Below are positions 1 through 11,207 of a stretch of 64,000 nt of DNA, one piece after another; within the stretch, counting starts at the first letter, position 1; each line of letters opens with the position of its first letter. The stretch covers positions 434,001 through 498,000 of the forward strand of contig NTMA01000010.1 of NCBI GenBank assembly GCA_002917075.1, read 5' to 3'. Made by a program: the position numbers and the translations under genes. Origin of the DNA: Hawksworthiomyces lignivorus (lineage: Eukaryota > Ascomycota > Sordariomycetes > Ophiostomatales > Ophiostomataceae). A model generated the notes under the pieces. That model worked only from the letters and a program-made list of their open reading frames with translations, had not been told where the DNA came from and made no database searches.

Positions 1-241
1 ACTCGAGGCCGAGCGAGGCTAGACGGTGGAAGACTCGCGTGTAGTAAAGGGGAGCGAGACCAATGTACATCAAGACGAGAATAGACCATATAGCGTTGAA
101 AAGCATAAAGTTGATGGTAGAAGGCGAGTTGGCATTGCCGTTGGTGTCAAAGACTGAGACCAGATAGGCGGTCAAGCCAAGTTCGATCACGGCGAAGATG
201 ATGGCCGCCAAGTGCACGAAACCGACAAACCCGTAGTCCAT
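1..241 (-). CDS. MARVEL-domain membrane protein, partial (5' end only)
   Basis: The minus-strand reading frame opens with ATG at 239-241 and runs off the left edge after 80 codons, so only the N-terminus is present. The visible part is strongly hydrophobic. A first membrane segment covers about residues 6-28 (FVGFVHLAAIIFAVIELGL), then a short polar loop containing NGNANSPS, then a second segment at about 44-62 beginning INFMLFNAIW. This two-helix hairpin with an FNAIWSIL-type second helix is typical of fungal MARVEL (four-helix) proteins, which sit in plasma-membrane or vesicle domains. The specific function is unknown. No intron is seen in this part. A second, different MARVEL protein lies at 37165-37893. 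The family call is fairly secure; the rest of the protein is outside the window. Confidence 0.7.
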   Translation of the reverse strand, partial: MDYGFVGFVHLAAIIFAVIELGLTAYLVSVFDTNGNANSPSTINFMLFNAIWSILVLMYIGLAPLYYTRVFHRLASLGLE

Positions 242-1530
242 TCTGTCGGTGTTTTTGTGGTTTAGAGATAACAAGTAAGTAAGTAGCGCTTGAAAGCGGC
301 TGAAAAGATTTGTTGAAGCGGGATGCGTAAAGTCGATTTTCGCTGTGAAGTTGTCGAATGAGAATATGTCCTAGGTCGAACTTGCAAGCTAAAATAAGAA
401 AAAAAGAAAGAAGTAGCAGAAATAGTGAGCCAAGTTGGGTCACCTTCTCATCATATACACGCCTTCCTCCTGTCGCCAAGCACGGCTGGCTTGGCTGGGT
501 CAGTCACCACACTCGATGACGTGGGCAGAAGGCGTTGCAAAGAAAATGATTGAAACTGAGAGCCATAACGTGGGTTCTATTTTCTTTCCTGTGGCGTTGA
601 CCTTGACCAACCGATCAAATCCTGTTCCACATTGCGTGAAACGGCCCTACATGCATTACCCACACCTATATGCCATTCCCGCCATGCCTCGTCAGCAGTA
701 ACAGCAAGAAATCGACAGGTCCAATCAACCAAGTATGGCCCTAGTTAAATGGGGCCGCACTTGTGGAGAGCAGCCTCCTACGCATACGTACATCATGGAG
801 ACATAGAGAGCTACATATCGACACGGCATTGCAAACGAAACAAATGAAAAGGATCGAGAAGATCCTGCTCCTCTGCCCTCCACTTGACTAGCCCAGTCTG
901 TCCGACTTTTGTCCGGGTGAGACTTAACTGTATTATTAGCTGTCGACGATAATGCCTTTGCTCTGGAAGTCGACCGCCACTTCAAATATCTGGGCGGCAA
1001 GGACGAAACATCGTAAAACAGCTATAATAAGGACAGGCATGGGTGCATGAGATTGTTGTTTTATTGGTCGCTGATTGTCGTGAACGTTGACTTCTTTGGT
1101 TCGCAAGGACGTTCAAAGAGGGGTTGTGACCACTTGGACGATCAGCGCCCAAATCTGAAGACTGCTATTATGGAGTAATAATTTTCAAGATAATAGGTAC
1201 AGTTTTTACTGCAATGACGTCACTGAACGTCTATCCTCGCCTAGAACGTGTCTAATGCAATATGCGCTGCAAACGCCACAGCACCGGAATTTTGGCATGA
1301 ACTAGTTTAAATTTACGAGAAAGACCTGTAAGGAATAAAAGATTTTCTATATGGCAGCTAGCCCATTCTCCTTCCATGACGCAGAGACGCTCTTGATACT
1401 CCGGAACCGGGCATGTGGTCCGATATTGATCTGTGCGAGCCCTGTATCTTCAAATGAGCGTCATAGGCAAAACGAAAGCATGTATTCAAGCAAAGAGGAA
1501 TTTAGTCAAATATGTCCAAGGAAGATCATC
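242..1530. other. Intergenic spacer, no gene seen
   Basis: This holds the promoter of the partial MARVEL gene on the left and the 3' flank of the GH127 gene on the right. The short open frames here (such as 435-701) lack family similarity, codon bias and plausible splice extensions. No tRNA or repeat was recognised. Confidence 0.6.
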
Positions 1531-4058
1531 TTATTCGAGGTCAATTCTCTCCAGCGATAGCACTGGCAGCTGGGCCATGTGCAGCTTGGCGCTGCCGTAT
1601 GGCACAAACCGTGCGCTAAACGGCTTCGTCTCCTTTCCATGCACTCTCTGGGGCCGTGTCGGTGGCGCGGCAGGGGAGTCGTACGCCAGCGGCCAGTCGA
1701 TCTCAACAGCCGCGATGCGCAGCTCGACCGGCGGCGCGCCGAGCGTCCATATGGGATTGGCCAAGGGTTCGCCGGCAGCATTGTTCTGTTGCTGACGACG
1801 GTGTACTCGCATTTGTGTTGGGTCAATTGCCACGTTCCACACGCTTGTTGGCTCTAGAATGTGATCGTGCGTGTGCTCGCTGATCGTGGAATTGGGCAAG
1901 AGCATGTTCTCGTTGCGGTAGTTGCGAGGCGGCCCGACTTTTTCCGTGTACTCAATGGCGAGACTGTACAGCAACGGACCATAGTAGATAGCAGCTGTGT
2001 TGTTGTTCTTATTAGAGCTCTCTTTTGTATTTTGGCGATTGACAACGCGTGGTTCTGTCTCAAGATGAACGGTAAACGATGCTGGCTCATCGCTTGCTGC
2101 TAGAATGTCTATTTTGTGGAGTCCTCTGCTTTGCGACGGTGAGACAGGTGTAGAGGCAGCTGGTATGGTTGACGAGCCATTCAAAACGTTTGCGGTGACG
2201 GTACTCGACGATACATTGGCCCAGGTGGGAATTCGAATATAGAAAGAAAACGGCTTTGTAGCCGTCACTGTATACATAAGGTCGAATTCAAATGGATATT
2301 TTGTATCTACTACGACCGACACCTCATTGCCGTCTTCAAGAGTGGTTCTGAAGCTGCCTCCGATGAGAAACACATGGGCGAGACCACCGTCCTCGGTAAG
2401 AACAAACGCGTTTGCAAGGAATTTGGGATAAGCTTGTGGATGGTTGACAGTACAGCAAGGCTAATAGGAGTGAGTTCATTGAAACCAAACGGGGAAGACT
2501 GAAATAATGAAAGACTTACATAGTTCGGCTCAAGGCCGAAGACGTTACTATACGAGTTGACGTCGACCCACAGTCCAGCTCCTTTTGTCAAATTTCTCGA
2601 CCATGGCTTCATCGAGTTAGTAGACGGCACACAGGCTTGTGTCTTTCGTGCTTGTATAACAGTGCAAAACATACTTGGTTTTCCTGCTGCACGTACTGGT
2701 GAGACCACCAGTCCGGCGCAATCGAGGCTGGCAGTGCATTAAAGGCCGTCTGCTCCACCCAATCGGCCACGTCATTATCGCCCAAGTATTGGTATATCCA
2801 CGCGGTTGAGAACATCATCTCAGCGGCGGTGCAGAGCTCCGCGCCGCGGCTTGGATTCAGATCCGAAATGATCTCGTCTGCTACGATGGTCCCCGCCAGC
2901 GACTTGTGGTACCGGGACAGCAGGTCCAGAGCTGTCCGCGTCTGCTGCTTGAGGCGCTCGTTGTGCGTCATCCGGTATATGGCCAGTGGATACCGCAGGC
3001 CCTCGGCCATGTTGACGCCGTGGGTAAACACCCAGCTGAGGTTGTAGGGGCTGGCGCCGTCCAGCACGGGCGGATACACGCCGTCGACCCAGAATTTCCG
3101 CCAGTCCGCGCCCCACACCATGCCGCCCGCCACCATCATCTCCATCGTCTCCCACAAGATCTGCGAGTGGTTTCGCGGGTATTGCTCATACAGCCATTGC
3201 AGCGGGATATGCATCTCGTGCGTGCGGCCGACGCCAAACCCAGCCGTGTCAAAGACGTCGTCGCCATGCACGAGAAGGCCCGTGTAGTTGTTCTTCAGCA
3301 TGCTGTGCGCCAGCACCACATATCGATGCATGGCATCGACGATACGGTCCGTCTGAGACGAGTCGGCCTCGGCGTATTGCTAATGAAGAATGGGGCATCA
3401 GAGTGAAGCGACCAGTCACACAGCTGTTCATTTGGAACTCACCATCAGGCCTAGAAGCAAAAGGCACCGTGCCCAGAGCCCGCGCGTCTGGTGCGTTTTT
3501 TCAAATCCGAGCCAGCCATCGCTCTGCTGGTGTTCTAGCACATAGTCTAAATATTGGCGAGTTTGAGCTTGGAGCCGGGCAGCAGACACAGCCGCAGATG
3601 AAGTACCATTCTCGTGGCTTTCCTCATCTTCATCCCCGAGACTAAAAGCCAGTGGGACCAGACCATTGAACCAGTATGGCGAGGCCTCATCTAGCACCGA
3701 GTATTCCGTTTGTCCCCCAATCCAGCGGGCATCATGAACAAATCGATAAAAATCAAACATATTGCCGGCTAGGCCGTCCGCCTCTAGCAGCAGTTGATCG
3801 CGGAACCAGCCACGCGGCCGAATGGTGCCCAGCGGCAGAGTCTTGTATATTGGTTGCACAACTGAAAAGAACGTTAGAATTTTTTTTTCTACTTTGAATT
3901 CGCAACACATAAGGGACGACGATTTACACACGCCGAGATCCATCCTGATACTGGCTGTTGCTAAAGATTTGTTGGTTTACCGGACTCTCAAGAGCCAGTA
4001 TGGCTCGCGTCAAAGACGCGATCCAAAGGACCGCAGTGGCTCGTATCATGAAGGACAT
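1531..4058 (-). CDS. Secreted beta-L-arabinofuranosidase, GH127 (DUF1680) family
   Basis: Predicted to release L-arabinofuranose from plant polymers or glycoproteins outside the cell. Five exons on the minus strand: 4058-3932, 3861-3443, 3379-2675, 2606-2520, 2460-1531, giving 755 residues. Phases join perfectly and intron 1 has a CTAAC branch site. The start at 4058 is chosen because it gives a signal peptide (MSFMIRATAVLWIASLTRA). The exon 2 opening, with LPLGTIRPRGW and LEADGLAGN, is characteristic of the family. The thiolate-zinc active site known from bacterial HypBA1 (Glu338, Cys340, Cys417, Cys418) appears intact: Glu363 and Cys365 in GAELCTAAEM, and the Cys448-Cys449 pair in YPCCTVNHPQ, which is created by joining exons 4 and 5. 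The C-terminal part is beta-rich, as expected. GH146 is a close alternative. The family call is strong; the substrate is inferred. Confidence 0.85.
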
Positions 4059-7000
4059 GATTAGAGTACGTCAACACTAAAGTCAAAGAAAAAGGAAAGA
4101 AGCGAATGCTTGCATTTCATCTTGAATGACAACAACGTCGTTCATTTTCCAGGATGTCGTTTTGAGGTACCCCACACCAGTTTAGATATCACGAACGCAA
4201 CATCACTACCGAATTTCAATACTTGATTGGCCATATATAACAATAGGCAAAACTCTGCGTCTACAGAGGTTACGGTATCTCATAAAGATCCATAAAAAAC
4301 TGTTCTCACACAGTATCGGCTAATGTTGTATTAATATCTAAATTTTAGTACGATGCTGCCATCACAACGCAGAGATAGAAACTAAGTAGGAAAGTAACTG
4401 GTAAGTAAGTCGAAATAGATAGGCGAATATGCGTCAAATAGGTGTAAATAAATAAATAATTAGAAAATTAAATAGCCAGGGTCATATCAATAGGCCAAAT
4501 CACAGTCCATACATTTGCTCATAGAATGGCAATCGTTAAATGTTTGTAACTTGATACATTGGGCACAATTTTGCAATAGCTACCTATAAACGGATCTCGC
4601 TTCACGAACTCGAAAAGATTTACTGGTCTTTGCGTTTGGCAGTCTCTCTTTCTCAGAGGTCTTGTAATTTGCAAAAGATATTGCATAAATAGGCAGGGCT
4701 GTGAGAGATGAATAAAGAGACTGCCATGTGCGTAGTGACTATGTGACCGATATTTGTCTCTATGTAGCTCCTTCATCCACGATACAAGCTGGTTACGTAG
4801 TGATTTGTGAGTTGTAATTTAATACAAAACTATTAAAAGGGAGTTAAACTTGACCGTGCAGATTGCCTGTGGAAACTATCTGAAAATAACTGGGCTGAGC
4901 GGTATAAATTGAGACCCCTGTAGGGGAACATCAATGAGAGATTGGCTTGCATTATGTTGGCGAAAGTTTGAAAAAAAAAAAAAAGAAAGAGATGCCTCTG
5001 AAGGAAATGCCTCTGAAAACAAGACTGACCAATTTTGCACATCGTGTCTCAACCATTGAGAAACACACAACTGAAGTTCCTCGGCGAAGTAATATGGAAG
5101 ATTGATTAAAAATCTTCTACGCCAGAAAAGCTTCTTGACAAGTTTCGCCCATTGGCTTTACAATCGGCATAACATAAACTACAAGCGTCAACACAAAAGT
5201 AAAATATCTTGTGACAGCAAACTTTTTCGACAATGACTTGCGGGAGTCTAGAAGACGAGATGCACAAACAACTTCGAAAACGACCAAGGGTAATATTTGC
5301 ACGCATAGTTGTATTATGTCTGAAACAACCGATTAGACGCTGCGAGCGTTTAACTGGTACAATTTTCACGCATGTAGGAGGAGGCCGGGCGCCGTTTACT
5401 GTTATTTTGCCATTCAACGGCGATGGCCGCCTGTTTAACAGTTGAGAAAAAAGCCGAGGCCAAATCGGGGGAAACCATTGGCACTGGAAAGAAGAATGTT
5501 GCAGTGACTTGACTGGGCCTACGGCTCTTTTCCTTTTTCATCTTACTTATTGCAAAGATTGACATAAAACGGACCAAGGACAAGTGGGAGCATTTAATAA
5601 TACGGAGTAACCTACAAGTATGTAATTCCTCATGTTGATCTTTGAGGATTGAATGAGGTAAGTAGCCTGTACATGATCTCACACTGCAGCCCTGTTTCAG
5701 CCAATAGCAGCGCCCAACGCATCTGCCTGTACTAGCCTTATCTCTGCAGCTCACCCCATCTTTCTCAATGAAGTGGCCATGTTTTCAATCTAAGGCAAAG
5801 CTCTTATCTACAGGGTCCCTAACACTAAACTAAATACGGGAACGTTTCCCTCCTCTTAATTGCTTTTTCCAGCACTGTCTGCTTAGATGTCTTTCGATGT
5901 CATAGTTCACGATATCGTTTTTGTCGTGCCTTGGCTGATTGAGACATTTACACGAGATCATTTTGGACTGCCAAGAGATCATTTGGATTGCCAAGATTGA
6001 TAAGAAATCATTGGAGCATATTGAATCCAGGATGCACAAATGGAACTTCAAGTAAGGTTATACATTTTCAATCGCAAGACATTCATGATGTCTTATTTGC
6101 ACATCTTTTTTGTTCTGTCCACGTAAATACCCCATTAGCTAAAACTTAAGCTCCATCTTGCTATCACGGAAACCTTTAAAATGGATATTTTGAATAAACC
6201 CGAGTAAAGGAACTTTAACGGCGGCATCTATAAGTGGTACGAAGCACAGCGCGCTACGTAGGTTACAGTTTTCATCACGCTATGATCATGTAACAGCGTC
6301 GAACTCTTAAATTTGCGACTTGATAGGACCTCGTCAGCATTTGATCCGGGAATAGCGAAACGTACTTGGACTATTGATTGCTGGTTAGAAAGGATGCTAG
6401 AAAAAAACGCATTATTCACTTTCGGTGTCGGAGAGTTTAGCTTGAGCTGTACCGAATCATCCATCATGAGAGCGGCCTGAACAGGTGTGTAGTTTCCCGA
6501 AATCCAAAGCCACTTCAAGCCATGATTTTTTTCCCTATCAGTTATAACAATAATGCTGAAATTTAAGCGACTCTGTGCATCTCCAGCTGAGCTCTGTCTT
6601 GCAGCTTTGTCTTGGTATTCTTCATATTGTCCTCTGCTTCTCATATATGGACGGCGTTGCCGGTCGCTTTTCCCCGTTCGAATGCTACAACTACATAGTG
6701 AGTGTTTGAACTATATAGAATATACATCGAATCACTGAGAACAAAAAAAATTCCCGGAAATTAGGACCGTTTTACATGGTCACCTGCATGGCTTCCCAAA
6801 CAAAAGCTGAGTGGTGTGTTAGTGGTCAGGGCTGGAGCTTTGACGCACCCTGCGGTTCCGAGCGACTGGGCGGCGGCCACCCCCGCTGTAGACCTGGCAG
6901 GACAGCAATCATTATGGCTGTAGAGATGCATGGACGATGAATATGGGCCGTGATTGTTATTGGCATGATGAAGTTCTACGACTAGTCGGGTGATTTGTAT

Positions 7001-7905
7001 CAGAAAAAGGGTGAACATACAGATAAAGAATTTCTAGGAGATAGTCAACTTCGGATGTGATATAGCAGTTTCTGACAGCCTCATCTTCTTTTGTTGCCGT
7101 TGCTGTTGTTAACTTGCAATGCAAGGCGCATATTGATTTTTGATATTTCTGGCCCTGCACGGGGATCGCCAATACGCGCGTATATCTAATAAATGCGCTG
7201 CGATTTAAGCTACCTGGTAGATCCCATGCCATGCATTTTTTGGCACACTCTCTATTTTGCACGGTTCATTCCCCTACGCTAGTGCGGGAAGGAGTGGAGA
7301 GGAAGCAGCCCAAGGAGGTAAGGAATAGAGCTGAGGCGCGGGCGGATTCCGGGATCGGTTTGTTAGCTCTGCGGAAAATTTTCTGCTTTTGTATAGCGAG
7401 GCTGGATAGCTAGCAAAAAAGTTGTTTTGGTGAGTGGTTTGTATGTGTAATTTTGAATGTCACATTTCTGTGGGGTAGCCAATCCTGTTTTTTTTTTTTT
7501 TTGTCCATGAGGCCTGTTCAACACGTCGTTGGTGATATGACACATGCGCGTAAAAAATCGAATCCACATACGGAGTACGGAGTAGATTGTGCGATATTCC
7601 GTACAGCCAAAAAAAAGTTGCCCACACAGCTTTATGTCTAGACTCTGCTTCCCACAGAGTATTTAATGTCGTACTGTCCACCCCCTGTTCTTGTTCTGCC
7701 AAGGGACTGAATGCTATTATACAAGCACTGAGTAGCTGCGAGCAATACCCAACAGCTTCAGAGAGCTGCTTAACTGGTATCGTTTTGTCAACTGGCTTGG
7801 CCATTCGTGTCGTTTTCCGCTTTTGACCCCATTTGTATAATCCCCTCCTCACATTGGTACCCTTCCGACCGTCCACATCCTGCACTCTTTCTTTCATCCG
7901 TAGCC
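4059..7905. other. Long AT-rich intergenic region, no supported gene
   Basis: Nearly 3.9 kb between the divergent GH127 and purine-permease genes. All open frames are under about 145 codons and have no recognisable domain. The two longest (6228-6644 and 7460-7897, both minus) look random, and the second covers the permease promoter. A TACGGAGTA element lies at 5601-5609 and a doubled copy at 7569-7584. Two HGATAR-type sequences (possible AreA nitrogen-control sites) lie at 7021-7026 and 7039-7044. No tRNA was recognised. Confidence 0.5.
7836..7841 (+). promoter_or_regulatory. Putative TATA element of the purine permease
   Basis: TATAAT about 65 nt upstream of the permease ATG, followed by a C/T-rich leader typical of fungal transcription start regions. 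This is a positional inference only. Confidence 0.35.
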
Positions 7906-9950
7906 ATGGATGAAGATCAGGTTCCTTCTCAGATCGTACCCACCAAGGTCCGCCGGATATCGGCTGGTGGTATTGTTCAGGGCTTTCGCGATACCTTTTT
8001 CACCAGAAAGGGACTCCTTGGCGACTACGACTATGCCTTCCTCTTCAGGCCCAACTTGCCCTTTATGAAATCATCTCGGTTGTCGTCGCCGTTCTTTGGC
8101 CTCAATGACCCAATGCCCGTCGTTCTAGCCGTTCTTCTCGGTTTGCAGCATGCCTTGGCTATGTTGGCTGGTATTATCACGCCCCCGCTCATCATGGCAG
8201 GTGCCGGGGGTGTCAACCTCGACAATGACCATCAGCAATATCTGGTCTCGGCGGCTCTGATCGCGTCGGGCTTCCTATCCATGATCCAGATCACTCGCTT
8301 CCACATCAAGGGTACAAGGTAAGGTTTTCCATCAGCCGAAAGTGTGCTAAGGGACGAGACCCGGCATTCTAATGCGGTTTCCTGTCATGTAGCTACCACA
8401 TTGGCACTGGCCTGATTTCTGTGGTCGGTATTTCGTTTGCCATTATCCCCGTTGCCTCGGGTGCCTTCAAGCAGATGTACGCCAACGGCTTCTGCCCGAC
8501 GGCAGACGACGGCACGCCTCTCCCGTGCCCTGACGGGTATGGCGCTCTCCTTGGCACCGCAGCCGTGTGCGCTCTGCTCGAAATTTTGATTTCCTTTATC
8601 CCGTCGAAGACCATGCTGCGCATTTTCCCGCCGATTGTCACGGGCCCCACGGTCATGCTCATCGGCATCTCGCTCATCCAGTCTGGCTTTGAGGACTGGG
8701 CTGGCGGCTCTGGCCTGTGCGGAGGAACCAACCCGCCCGACTTCTACAAGCTCTGCCCCGACATCACGGCGCCACATGCGCTGCCGTGGGGCAGCGCCGA
8801 GTTTCTGGGTCTCGGCTTCTCTGTGTTTGTCAGCATCATCATCTGCGAGCGGTTTGGTTCGCCCATCATGAAGTCCACCTCGGTCGTCTGGGGTCTGCTC
8901 GTCGGCTGCATCATTGCCGCAGCCTGCGGCTACTTTGACCGGTCCACGATCGATGCTGCGCCTGTGGCGTCGTTCATCTGGGTCCACACGTTCAAGCTCC
9001 GGGTCTATGCGCCCTTAGTCTTGCCCCAGCTGGCTGTGTTCATCATCTGTGCCTGCGAGGCCATCGGCGATGTGACTGCTTCTGTATGCACCCTTCCATA
9101 AGCTTTGATTCTATTTTTTTGGGGGGGGGGAAATCGTGCAGAAATTCGCTAACAAAACGAACAGTGTGATGTCAGCCGCCTCGAGGTTTCAGGCCCCATT
9201 TATGAGAGCCGCATCCAGGGTGGTGTGCTTGCTGATGGCCTCAACGGCGTGCTGGCTGCGCTGATGACCATCACGCCCATGAGCACCTTTGCTCAGAACA
9301 ATGGTGTCATTGCGCTCACCCGGTGTGCAAACCGCACAGCTGGCTACTGCTGCTGGTAAGCGTCTTGGAGTCTTTTTGGAAGGGTTTTGATGTGCACCTT
9401 GCCGGTCAAGTTCGCTAATCGTGCGTGCAAAAATAGTATCTTCCTGATTATCATGGGCATCTTTGCAAAATTCGCTGCTGCACTGGTCGCCATCCCCAGC
9501 TCTGTTATTGGTGGCATGACCAGCTTCCTGTTCTGCTCCGTCGCCGTCTCGGGTATTGCCATCATCACCCGCGGTGTGCCCTTCAACCGCCGCAACCGCT
9601 TCATCTTGACAGCCGGACTGTCCCTCGGCTACGGCGCCACTCTCGTCCCGACGTACTTTTCATACGTCTTTACCTACAGCGGCGACAACAAGTCGCTGGC
9701 TTCTTTCCTGGATGCCATCGTCCTCGTCATGGAGACCGGCTTCGCCGTGACCGCCGTCGTCTGCATGATCCTCAACTTGACTCTGCCTGAGGAGATCGAC
9801 GACATTGACGAGAGCGCCATTCCAGCGGATTTGCCTGAGCCAGAGGAGCTCCTCCCTGGCCATAGTAAGGAAACGAGAGCCACGAGTGATGCGGCCGACC
9901 CGGCACCGTCTGGCAGTGGTGTGGAGATTGGCAAGGATGTAGAGAAATAG
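7906..9950 (+). CDS. Purine permease (xanthine/uric acid:H+ symporter, NCS2 family, UapA/UapC type)
   Basis: Plasma-membrane proton symporter expected to import xanthine, uric acid and related purines as nitrogen sources. Four exons: 7906-8318, 8393-9083, 9165-9355, 9437-9950, giving 602 residues (about 575-580 is usual for Aspergillus UapA/UapC). The motifs known to bind substrate are all present with a constant offset of +4 from A. nidulans UapA in the second half. They are QH at 81-82 (GLQHALAM), Glu360 and Asp364 (ACEAIGDV), and the NCS2 signature from Gln412-Asn413 (QNNGVIALTR). The strings ANRTAGYCCC and FAKFAAALVAIPSSV also match the family. About twelve to fourteen membrane segments are evident, with an acidic cytosolic tail (PEEIDDIDESA). 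The ATG has a good context (GCCATGG). UapA/UapC genes are induced by uric acid and controlled by AreA; no UaY-type site was seen. Which paralogue it is cannot be told. Confidence 0.92.
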
Positions 9951-11207
9951 CTGCTTGATAAGCAGTGCTTTCGTGAGAGTACAGGGGACTACAGCCCTCA
10001 GATGATGACATGATGATGATGCGGTTTCCTGTATAGTTGGAATATTATTTTTTGTCCTTTGGTTATATATATCCTTAATTCGGTTGGAACGGTATACCCT
10101 GATAGGTGTTGAAGTAAATGCGCTGTATACACAAGTATGAGCACAAATAGAACGAGCACATCTGATTGCGTTCACTCCTTGGTTCAAAGTCCACCTATTT
10201 CTGCTATGCGAGAATCATGGGGGCCATAGTGGCTTATCTATGAAATGAGGTGGTTCGCCATAAGCCCAGAAATGTGACAATTTGTCAGGGGTACACAAAG
10301 GAACTGAAGTTGAGAGAGTGAAGAGGACACCAGAAATTCAGGTGCTGGCATGAGCATGAGGAAAAACTAGCTGAGATAGGCGAACCAAAGGGCCTTATCT
10401 CTACCCAAAGGGAAGGAGCCGAACTTCATCAATTGACGGGCAACGCGTGAGCACGTGATAGCGCATCATCATCTTCCTTCGGATCGTCTTCGATACACCA
10501 TTCTTATTATAATCGAACACTAGTTTTTAGACTGGCGGCAATGTGAGGTTGTTTCTATGCTGAGGATATTTGAGACTCTGGAGCCATAGAGAAGGGCTAA
10601 GATGAGCGTCTTCATCGAGGTATGCACTGAGACTCTGTCAAAATGGCAAACTAGGGCAGTATTCCTAACTATGAGCAGCCAATGCACGGACCAACACGGT
10701 GAGCCTAACTACATACATACAATGTACATACTGAATGACCCCCCTCCCCTTGTTAACGTTGTTTGCGCTGCGTAGAGTGTGCGCAGCACCTGTCCAGTCC
10801 CGTGTCAGCAAGAGCCGTCTGCCAGGTTCATGCTTTTTCGACGATATGCTACTTCTTGACCCCAACGATCGACAATCTATTGCCTGGTGGCTTTCTTGAT
10901 ATTCTATGCCTCAGCCTCTGGACGGTAGCAATGCGACGCTTTTTAACTTTATTTTTGCCTCTTTATTCGAGCTTGGCCTCCTGACTGGTTCCTAATCGAT
11001 TCTGTTTTCGCGTGTCCCCGGTGTTTACCAGGCTCAATTAACGCGCCGCAAACGAAATCCGCGTGGTTGGCCCTCCCGCGACCAAACTGACTGAGGGTTG
11101 AGCTGAGCTTTACCTGAGGTTGACCGGGCCAGTGAATTAATGTTATGATGCACTTTAAGTAAGACAGCACTTTGCATTCCTCATCATTTGACTTTTTCCC
11201 GTTCGGT
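9951..11207. other. Intergenic spacer
   Basis: 3' flank of the purine permease and promoter of the C2H2/DUF3716 gene. It contains a CACGTGAT box at 10452-10459. No coding region, tRNA or repeat is supported. Confidence 0.55.

Noticed and set aside
6228..6644. 138-codon minus-strand frame in the left AT-rich spacer
   Set aside because: Random-looking composition, non-specific start, no domain or flanking exons recognised.
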